Source of the DNA: Prorocentrum cordatum
Lineage: Eukaryota > Sar > Dinophyceae > Prorocentrales > Prorocentraceae
DNA length: 64,000 nt
Assembly: GCA_963575745.1 (NCBI GenBank)
Contig: CAUYUJ010019904.1
Span: forward strand, 7,501 to 71,500
Direction: 5' to 3'
Shown here: positions 23,746 to 35,504 of the stretch, piece after piece
Layout of the letters: each line of letters starts with the position of its first letter
Position numbering within the stretch: the first letter of the stretch is position 1
Position numbers and translations under genes: made by a program
Notes under the pieces: generated by a model
Databases searched by the model: none
The model's input: the letters and a program-made list of their open reading frames with translations, nothing else
Told to the model about the DNA's origin: nothing

Positions 23746-24459
23746 CGCAAAGACCGCACCACTGGTCACACAACGAAGACGGCGAGCAACAATCAGATCT
23801 CCTCTGGCCAGCAGGCAACATAACTAGATAAAGCCCGACGTGCTTAATCACGCAGAGATTGCCTATATGCTTTCACGATTGGATTGCGCATGCTCTGGGG
23901 CAGGGCCCAGCTATATGAATACAGAATCTCCAGGGCGCGCCCTTACTCTCCAGCACCTGATGAGGACGCTGGGAGAAGCTGCGCGTCCCTCGGCCACTAC
24001 AGCGGGCATGCTGCGAGAGGCTGATATTGCAATGGCAATATCAAAACCTGGTTCGTTTCGCAAAAAACTTAATGAAACAAGGCGCAGACAACTACATCAA
24101 TGTCACAAGCGTTCCCAAAATGAGCAAGGGCCATGGCCCTTGGGAGTTTCCAGAGCCACGAGGTGGCAGGGTTTCCAAGGACCACGGGAAGCCGCAGGGC
24201 CCGACAAAACGTGAGAAGGCCGAAATGGGATAGACGATAGACTGGCGCCAATGGTGCACTACAGTTGGGGAGACCCAGAGGATTCCCAGCATTACGAAGG
24301 GGTGAAGGTTCTCCAGATCTAATTCGAGCTCTCGAGAGCAGTTGGCAGTGCGTGACTATCCACACGGAGGCAGTCAATTTTCCATGAGCCCAATCCAATT
24401 TCGGAACAATTGCAGAGCGCGTCGGTTAAGGACATCGCAGGAAACGTCGCGCATTGTGT

Positions 24460-25555
24460 CTAGCGCGAAAACGGTCGTAGATCCTGCGAATCGGAGGCGC
24501 CAGGCCCGAGACAAGATCCCAATGCCGCTGAGCACCCCAAGCGCCACTGGATGACCGCTGGCCGCGACGAAGGCGGCCGGGTCGCGCCGAGGACGTTTCC
24601 AGCGGTGGCCAGCGCAAGGCGGCCCAGTCCTGCGCGTTGGCCGACAGCGAATTCAGCTGCTCCTGGACCCGCCCGCCTCTGGCGCACTGCGGATCCGCCT
24701 GGTTGGCGGCGCGCCTGCCCCCCATCATCGCCGACGCAGCCCGCAGCTGGCGGCCGACGCCGCCGCGGCGCACCTGGCAGAGGGCGGCGGGCAGTAGCTT
24801 CTGCAGACCCGCCGCCTGGGCGACCGCCTGGAACGCGGCGCTTCGCCCGCGGGGCCGTCGATCAGCAGCGACGTCGTGGCGCGCGCCCGTCTCGCTGGAT
24901 GCCCCCGCCGCCTGCGGGCGCAGAGTCATGCTCAATTCACCATGGGGCCCGAGGCCCGCCGCGCAGGATCGGCGGTCGACGCGGCCATTGGCGGTCAGCG
25001 GGTGCCCTTCGCACGGGCGCGAGCACAGCGCGGGCGCGACGGCTGTCGAGGCGGCCGCCCAGCGCTTTCCGGCGATCGCCAGCGCCCGGACGGCCAGACG
25101 ACGACGCGCCGCCAAGGGGAGCGGCAATCTCGATCGCGGCGGCGCGAGTCGCCCCCAACCCTCGGCGGAAACGCGGCGCGGGCAAGGCCGGCGCGCTTGG
25201 CGCCCGCGTCGGAACTGGCGAGGGCCATCGCCGCGAGTAGCTCCCGCGCGTCTGCGCCCTCGCCGCCCCCCGGGCGCTGTTCGAGGAAATGGGCAGCCAG
25301 GGCGGCGCCCAGCGTGGCGGCGGGGACCGTGGCCAGACCCGCTCGCCGAGCCCAGGTCACGAATTCCCCCGCGCGGCGACGGCGGCCCCTCTGCGTGGGC
25401 GCGGGCGCCGGCTGTTTCTCGAGGGCGGTCTCCGTCTGGTCGACGGTAAAGACGATCTCGCGGCCCGTCTTGTCGCGCCCCACTAGCCGTCGCTCTGCTC
25501 GTCGATCGCTCTCCGGGCGGTCGCGCGCTGGCCCGGCGTCGTGGGCGCCCGGCAA
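24460..25555 (-). pseudogene. Tyrosine-recombinase-like domain, broken
   Basis: An N-terminal part reads AGEFVTWARRAGLATVPAAT then LAAHFLEQRPGGGEGADARE, resembling a core-binding (SAM-like) domain. After a frame change, GWGRLAPPRSRLPLPLAARR and SRPCEGHPLTANGRVDRRSC precede QVRRGGVGRQLRAASAMM, which occupies the place of the usual ARHGG-x-x-x-D/R box (HxxR) of tyrosine recombinases; the His here reads Arg. Lost frame and an altered catalytic box indicate a dead copy. Alternative: an integrase-like domain of another retroelement class. Confidence 0.5.
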
Positions 25556-25599
25556 GCGAAGGCGCTGAATCCGAAATCAATTGCGGCATCGCGCGTTTC

Positions 25600-26284
25600 C
25601 ATTGGGTTGGGGGGCGAGCAACCGCGGAGGGGCAGACGCGATAGAAGGCATTATGCATGTCCCCGTCCGCGACAGCAATCGGGGCGCCCCCATCCACAGT
25701 GGCATGGCCGATGGCCGAGCCCGAGGCGAGCTTCACCTTGTCGCATGTGCCAAAACGCAGAGACGAGCAGGGTGGATTAGATCGCGCGTTCTCTTGCGAA
25801 ATAACATAAGCCCCACAGCGCGCTCGCAGGCCGGAAAACAAAACCTGACCAAGTTGGCGCCCGCCAGCCGCTGCAGCAACTATCCGCGCAGATTGGGGCC
25901 GCGCAGGTTTGGGTCGACGCGCAGGCGACGCGGCCCTTCAATTCTTGCGCGTCTCACCCCCTGCTTTCGGGGAAAATGCCAAATCGCGGAGACGGTCGCC
26001 GATCCCTCGGCCCACGTCTCCAGCGAGCGCCTCTGACGACGTCGGGGAACTCGATGCGGCAGGCAGGGGGGCGCGGCCAACGCGTTCGAAGCCGACCAGA
26101 ACATGCGACGCGGATACCTCATGATGCACCGGCGTTGCCCGGGGCGCGTCGAAGGCCCCGAACCGCCGAGGTCAGTCGGAAGCTCGCCGAAGGCTTTCGC
26201 CGTGGATTCGAGCTCCCAATAGAACTCCGCCGCAGAGCGCCAGCGGGCCCTTTTCCTACTGAAGTGCATGTCATTGAGCGCCAC
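25600..26284 (-). pseudogene. RT-like segment of second retroelement, broken
   Basis: At 26284-25880 the frame reads MALNDMHFSRKRARWRSAAE and continues to WHFPRKQGVRRARIEG, ending at a stop. In another frame, from about 25,780, VKLASGSAIGHATVDGGAPI and AVADGDMHNAFYR follow; D-x-x-x-AFYR corresponds to the first catalytic aspartate block of RTs in this group. The YxDD box was not located. Identification is moderate and based on pattern recall. Confidence 0.45.
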
Positions 26285-26485
26285 GCCAGTAAGCGCATCG
26301 TCGGCGCCATGTCGGTGTCGGCGGCGAAGAGGCCCCCGCTCGGCAGCCCTGGCAAGGGTCGACGGACTCTACTGAGGTCCAAGGCGAGATGCCCTCGCGC
26401 GCGCTTCGAACGCCAGCGGGGAGGTCTGGCGTTGCCCCCTGACTGTTCCCGAGCAGGCTGGGGGACATGCTTCCGGGGCGCGTGC

Positions 26486-27700
26486 TCATTGTCCGGAGAG
26501 GGCGCGACGTTCCCCCTTGGCCTTCACCAAAGAGCCATGACGATGACCGCGCCCCTTTCTACCATCGCTGACACATGCTGGAAGAGGGCCGGGCACACCA
26601 CCACCCCTTCCCGCCGCGCCGGCGAAGACCGAGGCCTCGTCCAGACAAAAACGAAGCGCGCCAGACCACTGCCGCGGCCTCCACGACCTTTTGACATCTT
26701 GACGCCGTCCGCGTCGCCTTGGCTCTGGCCACCGTGGTCTGCGCTCGAGCCCTCTGCCTCCATGGCGTAAAAGTGATCGTGCCGTTGGACCTGCCGAAGC
26801 GCCACCTCCTCCCCGACGAGGTCCGGGAAATTCTCGAGGTCCCAGCAGGCCGAGAACTCCACCATCCTCCATGGTGCTCTCGTGGTGCGTCACGCCGTCG
26901 TCGTCGTCGACCGTCAAGTGGTAGAAACTCGCGGCCCGCGTCGGCGGCGGCGAATGAACGCGCAACACCAGCCCGCCGTCCGTGGGACTCCAAGCGGCCA
27001 GTCGACTAGCTGTGTCTTGGGGGGGCGGGCGACGGCATCTCTGAACTGGAATCGCTCGCGGTGCCCGCCTGCCTGCAAAGGTACATCCGACAATCGCGAG
27101 CCCAGGGCGGACTCCACAACTCGCTGAATTACACGGCCACATTGATGGACATCTTGCGGACGCAGGTCCACCCCGCATGCACCTTCATCACGGCCACGTC
27201 ACCTCCAAACTTCTCCGTCCCGTTCAACTGCACCACCGTGCCGCGCTCGCCCGCCGAGGTGGACTCCATCAACACCCACTTTGGGAGCCGCAACGGGCGC
27301 GAACAACACTGGCGCGCCAGCAACACCAGGCGCCCTAGCGGCAGCCCCAGCGCTCGCAGCAGAACCGGCTGGGGCGGCCGTGGGGGACGCTGCGCCCGCG
27401 GGCGCGCCCAGGCCAGGCCCCCGTGCTGGCGCGATGCCCGCCAGCGCCGGCGGCGCCTCCGGCCACGGCCGCGGGGGCGGCGCCGAGCGTGAAGTCGAAG
27501 GGGCCCACATCCACCAGCGGGTAGCGCTGCCGACCGACCTGCGCCCCACACTCGGGATAGGCAAGACTCGTCGGCCACCTGAACCAAGATCTGTTGAATG
27601 GCATTCACCTCCGCTACCGTTAGCTCTCTCCGAAAACGATCGACACGATTGGAGTCTAGCCCCGCAGGGTCATGGCGAGACGGGACGTAGCGACCAGCGA
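26486..27700 (-). pseudogene. 5' polyprotein region of second retroelement, broken
   Basis: Coding-like but multi-frame. Recognisable strings are WVLMESTSAGERGTVVQLNG (27290-27230), TQLVDWPLGVPRTAGW (about 27,020), FYHLTVDDDDGVTHHEST (about 26,900) and, in a third frame, FSACWDLENFPDLVGEEVAL (about 26,850). I associate DWP-x-x-GPRT followed by a helical block with a dinoflagellate retroelement polyprotein, but cannot name a domain. No start codon is assignable. Confidence 0.4.
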
Positions 27701-28744
27701 ACAGCCAGGGCGTCGGCACTTGACGTTTGGTAGCCTTCCTAATACACGTTGTGATCGAGCGATGATCATGCAGTGGCAGGCATCCGTCGGAGCCGTCGGA
27801 GGAGGTGTCATCGTCACCCAGATCCTGCGCTGGTGCCACCGCTGCTCGCTGACGTATGGCACCCACGCCCACTTTTTGACTTGCTCGTGCTGGGCGACCA
27901 TTTGGGATGGCTGGGGCCGTCGTCACCCGACGCGAGCATCTCCCGCACAGCCTCCAAGCTTCCACGCGAGCGAGCACGCACGACACCTGGATCACCACGA
28001 TCACGCAGTGCAGGCGGGGAACGACCAGCTCCAGCAGCCCCGAAAGCCAGCTCGAAAACCCCACTGGTGCAGATGCTTCTGGGACCTCCCGCTCTGGTTT
28101 TGGTGTCGCCTCACGGACAGGAGTTCCTGCTTTGCGGGGCGGCAGCCTCGACGAGCTCCGCCGGCCTCGCCGCTGGCCTGCATTAAGGTTACAAGGGGCA
28201 CTGTAGCGACGGGCACTCTGGGCAGACCACGCCTGCCAGGCACCCAGGACAGATCAGCCACGGCTGGGCCTGGGTGGGTTCGCCATCTGTGCGCCACTGC
28301 GGAAACCTCGCACGCCGAGCACCCCGAGCTTGAGCACAGATAACAGCAAATAGTTGTGTGTCTGCATCTGATATTTGTCGCCCAAACCCTCGCAGAGAAA
28401 ACCAGGCACCCCAGAACTATATATATATATATACACATGCAAACATACATACATACACATAAATACATACAACCATGCATATCCATATTGTGTGCTATAA
28501 GAAGACGGGAGATGACACAACTGCACATATGTCGCATCTGCCCTTCATCTATGAAGAGCGAGACAGAGAGAGAGAGAGAGAAGGAGAGGAAGGGAGAGAG
28601 GGAGGAAAGGAGAGGGAGAGAGCACGGTTCAGCCTGCAATCTCCTTGAGCCAGCAGCCGACACCACCGTCACAGGTTACATGCATGCGCTTGCGCCTAGG
28701 AAAAGCCAACCCGCGCCGCGCCCGCGCAGTCCGAGGCGCGGGAC

Positions 28745-28792
28745 CTCCACCTTCACGCCGCGACCGTCGCAGGAGCGGCACTCGGTGACCCC
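28745..28792 (-). CDS. DNAJ: DnaJ exon: zinc-finger motif (first present)
   Basis: A 48-bp exon encoding GVTECRSCDGRGVKVE. CRSCDGRG is a perfect CxxCxGxG zinc-binding repeat and the following VKVE matches the strand after the second repeat in DnaJ. Acceptor CCGCAG, start phase 0; ends GAG before a GT donor (GTCCCG). Joined to the next exon it gives VKVE-VVRMGP, the usual arrangement in this family. Confidence 0.9.
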
Positions 28793-28799
28793 CTGCGGC

Positions 28800-31700
28800 G
28801 GCAGAGCTCGGAGAGGGGGGCATGGGGACTTTCAAGGCTTCGGGCTGCGCGCAGGCATCGAGGGAGGAAAACCCACCCCGACCCTCAGAAGTGGCGTTTC
28901 GTGAACAATCCGGAGCTTTTATCGAAGGTCACTGTCCCGTTCGATTCCTTCCTCACGTGCGCTTAGTGGACGCCTTGGCTTGTCAGGGTGTTGATTATGA
29001 CGATTTATACTCTGTCCTCCAAGACAGCACCCACAGGTAGGTCCAGACTGGCCTCAAAAAGCTCCCAAAACAATCCAGGCTGGTCTCAACACCCCAACCC
29101 TGGGGCGCGGAGCGCCCCAAGGGCGCCGCCGGAGGCGGCGCGAGAACGCCTTGCGCTACTCGGGGGGCCTGTTGAAGCCAGCTTGGACCTCCCTGGGGGG
29201 CTGCTTTAGAAGGCAAAAAAACAGCACCCCGACGAGCCAAGGCATTCAATAAACGGCCATGGGGAAGGCGGCAGAGCGCTTTTTAGTAAAGGCCCAGGAC
29301 CGTTCAGGAAACGCCAATCATAAGGTTCGGGGTGGTTGATCCTCCCTCGACGCCTGTGCGCAGCACGAAACCATACCAACGGGGAGCGGAAGCGAGCGGC
29401 TGCGGCGAGCCGGGTTTCGACCGGCTTCTCTCGGTCACGCCGCAGGGCGCGGCCGCAAGGCCGTCCCTGGCGTCCGTCTAGTCGTCGTCGCCGCCGCCGC
29501 CGTCGTCGACCCAGTGGAGAACCAGCCTCGGGAACGCGGGCTGGTCGCGCGCACGCGGAAATAACCGCTTGACGTCGGCGGCTGTCGTCGGGTCTGGTAG
29601 AGTGGGTTTCACAAATCAAATAGTGCGGCCGAGTTCTCAGGCACCTTCCGGCACAACGAGGCGCCAGTGTCAAGAGAACGTGACACTGGCTGCATGCAGT
29701 AGCTTTCGCAAACCCCGTTTCTCGTCCGTCCCAAGCTCGGGTGGGAAGGGAACACAAGAGCTCCCGAACTCTCCAAGTTCTGGCTGCACTCTTGCTCGCG
29801 CACTGCCTTGCGGTTCTGGCGTGCGAAGATGGTACAAGAGCCCCCCGTCGAGCACCAATGGAACCTGAGCTGGAGGGATCCAGGTGCAAGCCAGAGCTAG
29901 TTGGCCGATCTGATGAGAACGAACTGCATGATATCTGACCAAAACGCAACGCGCCTGTGGGGAAACCGAACAGTACAGATGTCGCCACTCCCTGGACCTC
30001 TCCCAGGGTGCGCTCTGACCAGAACTTCGAGGCGAAATCAGCGGTGGCGAAGGGGGCCACCCATGAGCTCACAAGGGGCAACACGAGGGAAGAGTAGCTG
30101 TATATCGACACCTGTTCCTCCTCTGAGAAACGCAGCGCGCTTGCCCCCCAAGCGCCGACCGCAACACCCCCAGCGCTGCGCGGGAAAAACTGGCGGGATG
30201 CTTCGCAGAGCGTCCGTGTGCTCTGCCACGCGGCAGCCCCCCCGCGGCGCGAGCTCGGCGGCGCTGTTTTTGCTGGGGCTTGGACGCGATATCCAACTCC
30301 CGCCAAATTAGATCGGCAAGCGCGCCGGGGAGGGGGGTCCCACCACGATCCAACAAGAAATTCGCACGGACCTCCAGATGTTCAGGTTCATGCCATCGTC
30401 AGTACAGCCCGAACTCTTACAGTCTTTACGCGGGCGACGGCCCAACGAGTTGCAGAGGCAATCAGAGACGATGCACATACTGCCCTCTGTAACGCGACGG
30501 ATCAATGCGCAAAGCCGGCGCTGTTACCCGTCGCCCTTCGGCGGCCTGTGGCCTTCAGCGGCCCTCGGCGGTATGCGGGCGCTCTCCCCTCGGTACTCTC
30601 GGCTGCCCCTGGTGCGCAAGCCGGGTGGTGGCATCTGACTAGGTCTCTGAAAATCTGAGGTTGCGATACACCTGCGACATTGGGATAAATCGCGCCACGA
30701 GCCCTGGATCCCATCTTCCTGCGCTATTTCGCGACCCGGATCGATCTGTGATGGTCCCGAGGCCCAAGGCCAAGCGAAGACGGCCGACTCGAAAAAAAAT
30801 TGACGCTAGGATCTCAGGAGCGGGTCCTGGACCGCAGGCAAGGGGGACGCGCGGCGTGAGGTGCGCGCGCGCGTGCCGAAGCGCGCCCCCTGCGGGCTTC
30901 CCAGAGCGCTGACTCATCCGCAAGCGCCAGCACACTCTCACCCGCGCTGACTGCGCGCATTGGAGTGCCACTGGCATCGCGCAAGCCGCGCAGCCTCGGA
31001 CCACCTCCTTTCCTAGGGGTCCTCAGAAGCTCTCGATCCAAGCTCTTAGGGGGCGCAGAGGCACCGATGCAGATACTGTCTGGGCCTCTCCAGGGATGCG
31101 CTCTGACAAGGATTTCAAGTCGAACCCAACCGTGGAGACGAGGACTTTCTAGGACGAGCAGTGGCATCGGCACCTTTCCATCCTCTGATCGGCGGCGAGC
31201 GAGGGGGGGAAGTCATGAGGTGGAGGCCTTATCAAAAGGCGGTGGGGCTTCTCGGAAGCCCTCAGGCCTTCTGAGAAGCTTTCTGTGTTTTCGGGGAAGG
31301 CTTAGAAAACTTCTGCGGGCCCAGAGGACTTTCGATCCTTTCCTGTTTCTCCTCCTCGCGCTCCTGCTGCTCCTCCTTCGTCCATCTCGGCATCATTTTC
31401 TGCATCATCTCTATCACAACTCTACCAAACTTGGGGACAAGAAAGGTCACCTGTGAAAACCTCCCGTGCTCTCTCGAGGAACCGCTACTCAGAATACGGG
31501 CTGGCACCGTGCTGGGACTAGCCGCAGGCAGCTCGATATTGTTCTGGACTTCAGCGGCGCAGAAGCATACCTTGCGAACAAGGTCGCAACGACCTTACGG
31601 GGAGACTGACGCGAGCAGCCAGCCCGGCACACCGCGCGGAAAAGAAGGCGCTCACGCGTGACCTTACGCGGACAGCTTTCGCACCACTGTCCGCGTGGTC

Positions 31701-31850
31701 GACCACGGTTTTCTACGTCGTCCAATTGCTGCCCTGTCTGCTAATGAACTGTCTGGTCTATGGGCTTCACCCAGTGGGCTGGTAAGACCTATTTCACAGA
31801 TTCTGAGCGTGGGGCTATAACTCTTACTGGAACGCCTCCGCTTCGTCACT
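28800..31850. other. DnaJ intron sequence, no gene
   Basis: Contains repeat E copies, one J copy and the G-repeat partner. Minus-strand frames of up to 366 codons (29,206-30,306) show no domain and cross repeats. Confidence 0.45.
30335..30400 (+). repeat. SINE-like repeat J, copy at 30.3 kb
   Basis: CGATCCAACAAGAAATTCGC followed by ACGGACCTCCAGATGTTC; core only, no clear TTG-rich tail. Confidence 0.45.
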
Positions 31851-31855
31851 CACTA

Positions 31856-32075
31856 CACTCAGGTCGCTGACACTCAAGTGCACTCTCACTTAGACTCGCT
31901 CGCACTCAAATCTACTAATACTCAGACTCTGTCCCCCTCTCAAATTCAGGTACACTCAAACTCAGACTTGCTCATAGTCAGACTCCTTCGTCCACAGACT
32001 GCTCCCACTCACACCCAGTCAAGTCGTGCTCAGACTCACACACATATGTCATGCACTGCATACACTCACGGCATG
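31856..32075 (+). repeat. ACTCAGACTC-type leader before 150-bp array
   Basis: A run of short degenerate units (CACTCAAGTGCACTCTCAC, TCAGACTTGCTCATAGTCAG) immediately before the first 150-bp unit. Compare 62,285-62,365. Confidence 0.6.
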
Positions 32076-33240
32076 ACCACCCCAACGTAGCAGGCGTGGC
32101 AGTTGGGCACCCCAAGGGGGGAGCCGCCAGGGGGCGTGACACTCGCCACTTCGCGCCCATAATGTGTGGATGTCTCAGGCGGTTGGCTCGTTTTGCCCAT
32201 CCGACTCCTCTCGCTTGAGAGCCCCATGATCACATCGATAATGCACGCGTGGCACGTGGGCACACCAAGGGGGCCGCAAGGGGGCGTGACACTCGGCAAT
32301 TCGCGCCACGACCCCCAAGCTTGGTTTTCTTTTTCTTTTTTTTCAAAGCCCCATGACCACCGCGACATAGCAGGCGTGGCACTCGGGTACCCCAAGGGAA
32401 GTGCCGCCAGCGGGAGTGCTCAGATTGTGGAGATACCTCAAGCGGTTTGCTAGTTCTGCCCCCCCCCCCCCCGCATGCCCCTCTCTTTTGAAAGCCCCGT
32501 GGCCACCGATGCCTAGCAGCGCAAACTTTGGGCATCCGAGAGGGGGAGCCGCCAATGGGCTTGACACTCGCCCGTTCGCGCTCAGATTGTGGGGGATGTC
32601 TCGGGCGGGTGGCTCGTTTGGTCCCACGGAACAATCTCTTCTGGGAGCCCCGTGATCACCGCGACCTGGCAGGCGTGGCACTTGGGCACCCCAAGGGGGG
32701 AGCCGCCAGGGGGGCGTGACGTTCGCCGGGTTGCGCTCAGATTGCAAGGGATGTCTCGGGCGGTTTGCCCGTTTTGTCCCCCGGACTCGTACCCTACGGG
32801 GGCCCCATGATCACCGAAAGGGCCTAGCAGGCATGACATTTGGGCACCCAAGGGGGGGGAGCCGCGTGACAGCCGCCCGTTCGCGGGCAGATTGTGTGGA
32901 TATCTCCGGCGGTTTGCCCGTTTTGTCTCCCGACTTCCCCCTTCGGGAGCCCTATGGACACCACGACATAGCAGGCGTGCACTTAGGAGCCCCAAGAGGG
33001 AGCCGCCAGGGAGGGGGGCACTGCCATGGCGTATGAAGGTATGGCACTGGCTTGCTCGCGCCCAGGTTGCTGGGATATCTCAGGCGGGTTGTCTACATTT
33101 GCCCCGCCAAGGCTTCCCGCTATTGAAGTCCCCATGATCATCGTGACGTAGCAGGCATGTCACACAAGGGGTGTTACATTTGCCAGTTCGCGCCCAGACC
33201 AGGGGACCTCTCAGGCGAAATCCTTGATTGGAAACCGCCG
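32075..33240 (+). repeat. Tandem array, about 150-bp unit, 8 degenerate copies
   Basis: Unit landmarks are CATGATCACCGCGACATAGC-like sequence followed by AGGCGTGGCACTTGGGCACC, CCAAGGGGGGAGCCGCCAGG and GATTGTGGGGGATGTCTCGG. Landmarks occur near 32,078, 32,226, 32,350, 32,498, 32,650, 32,804, 32,950 and 33,130. The array ends about 180 bp from the DnaJ exon at 33419. Confidence 0.88.
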
Positions 33241-33418
33241 ACGCCTCTCCTTTGAGGCATCGCATTTGAGCAATCCGGGGGAAGTCGCCAGAGAACGATC
33301 AGTCGCCACAGGCTAAAATTTTCTCACTCTGACACTCTCAGATGGGAGGGCCAAGAACTCAGATACACACTTGGGGACCTCTGCGTCGAACCATTATCCC
33401 TCCTCCCTGGCCCCTGTC

Positions 33419-33469
33419 CTTCTTCTTGTCGATCACTTGTCTCGTGATGGCCATCTTCTTGGTGGCTCC
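33419..33469 (-). CDS. DNAJ: DnaJ exon: CTD-I strand before zinc finger
   Basis: Encodes GATKKMAITRQVIDKKK, matching the segment between LYxG and the zinc-finger region of type I DnaJ proteins (family pattern G-x-x-K-K-hydrophobic-A-hydrophobic-x-R). It follows a CCAG acceptor in phase 0. The end is placed at the third Lys with a GA donor (GACAGG), because the next exon begins in phase 0 with Gly-Val-Thr-Glu-Cys; no GT donor in a suitable phase is nearby. The first CxxCxGxG motif of canonical DnaJ would be expected immediately after this segment and is absent. Confidence 0.85.
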
Positions 33470-33781
33470 CTGGTGCGGCGCCGTTAATATCTGCATTCGT
33501 CTGCTGGCATCCCCCTCCCACGTCCAGGGATGGAGGGAAGAGAGAGAGAGAAGCGAGGGGGTGGGTAAGGAGGATGAGGCGGCGGAGGTGGAGGCGGAAG
33601 AGTACAAAGGGGGAGGAAGCAGGGAAGAATGATGGGGGAGAAGGGGCGGTGGGTTATGAGCTCAGCAGGAGGGGCTGGAGGAAGAGACATAAGGATAGGA
33701 GGAAACAGGAGAAGGGGAAGACTGAGCGAAGGGGAGGGGGATGAGAAGGATACGGGTTGGGCAGATGTTTTTTCCGCGCGC

Positions 33782-33845
33782 CATGTAGAGCTGCTCCAAG
33801 GTGACCTTCAGAGGCTGCACCACGTCCTTCGTCTTCTGGCGCCTC
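33782..33845 (-). CDS. DNAJ: DnaJ exon: start of substrate-binding domain I
   Basis: Encodes RRRQKTKDVVQPLKVTLEQL (the first Arg split with the previous exon), then Tyr-Met. This corresponds to the strand beginning CTD-I of DnaJ proteins, usually R(G)xDVxxxLxVxLExLYxG. Acceptor is TCGCGCAG; the exon ends at ATG before a GC donor (phase 0). The next exon, beginning Gly-Ala-Thr-Lys-Lys, restores the LYxG pattern. The intron between the two is only about 312 nt. The segment is too short to stand alone; confidence comes from the exact fit to neighbours in order and phase. Confidence 0.86.
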
Positions 33846-34579
33846 CTGCGCGATTTGAACAGACAGGACGCGCAACAAGAGGTACCCTAGTGAGTCACAT
33901 GCTTCAGGACGCGCTCTGAGAAAATGACGCCCTCCTGCTTTGGATCCGGTCGAATCCGCAATTCGAAGTTTAGAACGCCGTGTGGGCTGCATAACCGATT
34001 TCCTAACACTGGAATGTGACAAGTTCGAACAAAGCTTGGCAATCATACCTGGGCGCCCACACAAGGGGGCGGGCCCAAAACACAATCCAAATAGCATATA
34101 GCAAGATCGGACTTCACGCTGAGAACCAACGGCTGGGACAGCAGGCGCCGACACGACAACATAGCCCAGACAACGCTTCTCCATGAAACGAGTGGAACGC
34201 ATTTGGCAATCCTGGCTTGGGAATTAATTGGCGGCAACACTCTACGCGATAAGTCGAGCTCCTTGACATGCATGCGAGACGAGGGCATATCCATAACCAC
34301 CGCATGGGGGGATCGAGCTTTGGGTGCCTCGGTGGGCGGTGGATGTGGATACATAGGTGGCCCCCACGGGGCCCGAATATACTCCTATCCGCCGCCAGCC
34401 GAGGCCCCCAGAGCTTGATCCCTCCGGCGGTCATTGGGCATAACTCCCCGCCTCGGAATGCAGCAAGCACAGACATGCCGCCCTCAAACAACCCGAATAC
34501 CCAGAATGGATGACCAAGGAGGTCCACGAATATCCAGCCTGTCAGCAGGTGCCCCACAGAAACTTTTTATCCTCCGACG

Positions 34580-34690
34580 GCCCCATGTCTGCAAATGTAA
34601 AATTCGGAGAACAAACAACGGCAAAACATAGCAACTCGAAGGTCCGCGCAGATTCCTCGGATCGGCACTGGACCCCCCTCCGTGGCGTGC
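34580..34690 (-). repeat. SINE-like repeat J, copy at 34.6 kb
   Basis: On the minus strand: CCGATCCGAGGAATCTGCGC, GGACCTTCGAGTTGC, then TTTTGCCGTTGTTTGTTC. Confidence 0.5.
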
Positions 34691-35134
34691 GGAGCGTGTC
34701 ATCGTTTGTTTCCCTAGCCTTGGGGCCCACAACGATCGACAAATAATATGCCCCAAGACGTCTTACAACAAGGTTTTTTTCGTCTGTGTCTACTGCACGG
34801 CCTGTCCCTGCCTTGCAGACGCGGGTCCCAGTTCCTGACACCGCGTGAAACGTTCCAATTTTGACTGCTGGCCCTGTCTCTCGTATGTCTAGGAGGCAGC
34901 TCCTGGGAGGCCTTCGTCAGGAAGATGAGAAACTTTTCGGCCCGAATGAATGGCAACAGAGCCAGATAAGGCAGGATTGGGCCCAATATTAGGCCGTAGT
35001 AAGCGGGAGCGAGCAGGATTGATCAAGCGGGATTCGACCAGATTGGGCAAGTTTTCGACCATGCCAGCGCCGATTCAGAACCCGCTGACCCTGTCAGCAT
35101 GTGGAAGGCGCTCTTCCGCTCGTCGTAGTCGTCA

Positions 35135-35305
<171 letters not shown>

Positions 35306-35504
35306 CCCTCTTTGCGTGGGCCCTCCTCCTCAAGTGCGCCAGCCAATGCGAAATTGAGCGACGCCGTAGTTGAGTCGAAAGGAAGCCCCTTCCCTGTAAT
35401 CCCTTCCCAGGGGGGGAGGAGGTCCTGGGGGGGGTGCTGAGAGGGGGTCCCAGGAGGAGGGTCCCGGGTCAGAATGCCACCCCCACCCCCGGGGGGGTCC
35501 TGGG

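Larger units (their letters stand above)
24426..28064 (-). mobile_element. Degenerate retroelement with RT-like and tyrosine-recombinase-like regions
   Basis: About 3.6 kb on the minus strand, GC-rich and coding-like but broken into many frames. Order: an upstream polyprotein (27,700-26,490) with DWPLG-PRT and a helical Cys/His-poor region; an RT-like segment near 25,700 with VKLASGSAIGHATVDGG then ADGDMHNAFYRVC; and a recombinase-like segment (25,555-24,460). The combination resembles the YR (DIRS/Ngaro-type) retroelement plan, but my match is from remembered family patterns only. It lies within the DnaJ intron 28744-22864, in gene orientation. Outer limits are approximate. Confidence 0.65.

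Noticed and set aside
24551-25568. Plus-strand frames of 229-270 codons
   Set aside because: Antisense of the recombinase-like region of the second retroelement.
28900-28960. GTTCGATTCC T-loop-like sequence suggesting a tRNA
   Set aside because: No matching acceptor stem, D-arm or anticodon arm upstream at proper spacing.
32066-32747. Minus-strand frames of about 110-137 codons over the 150-bp array
   Set aside because: They recur with each repeat unit in shifting frames; repeat translation, not genes.
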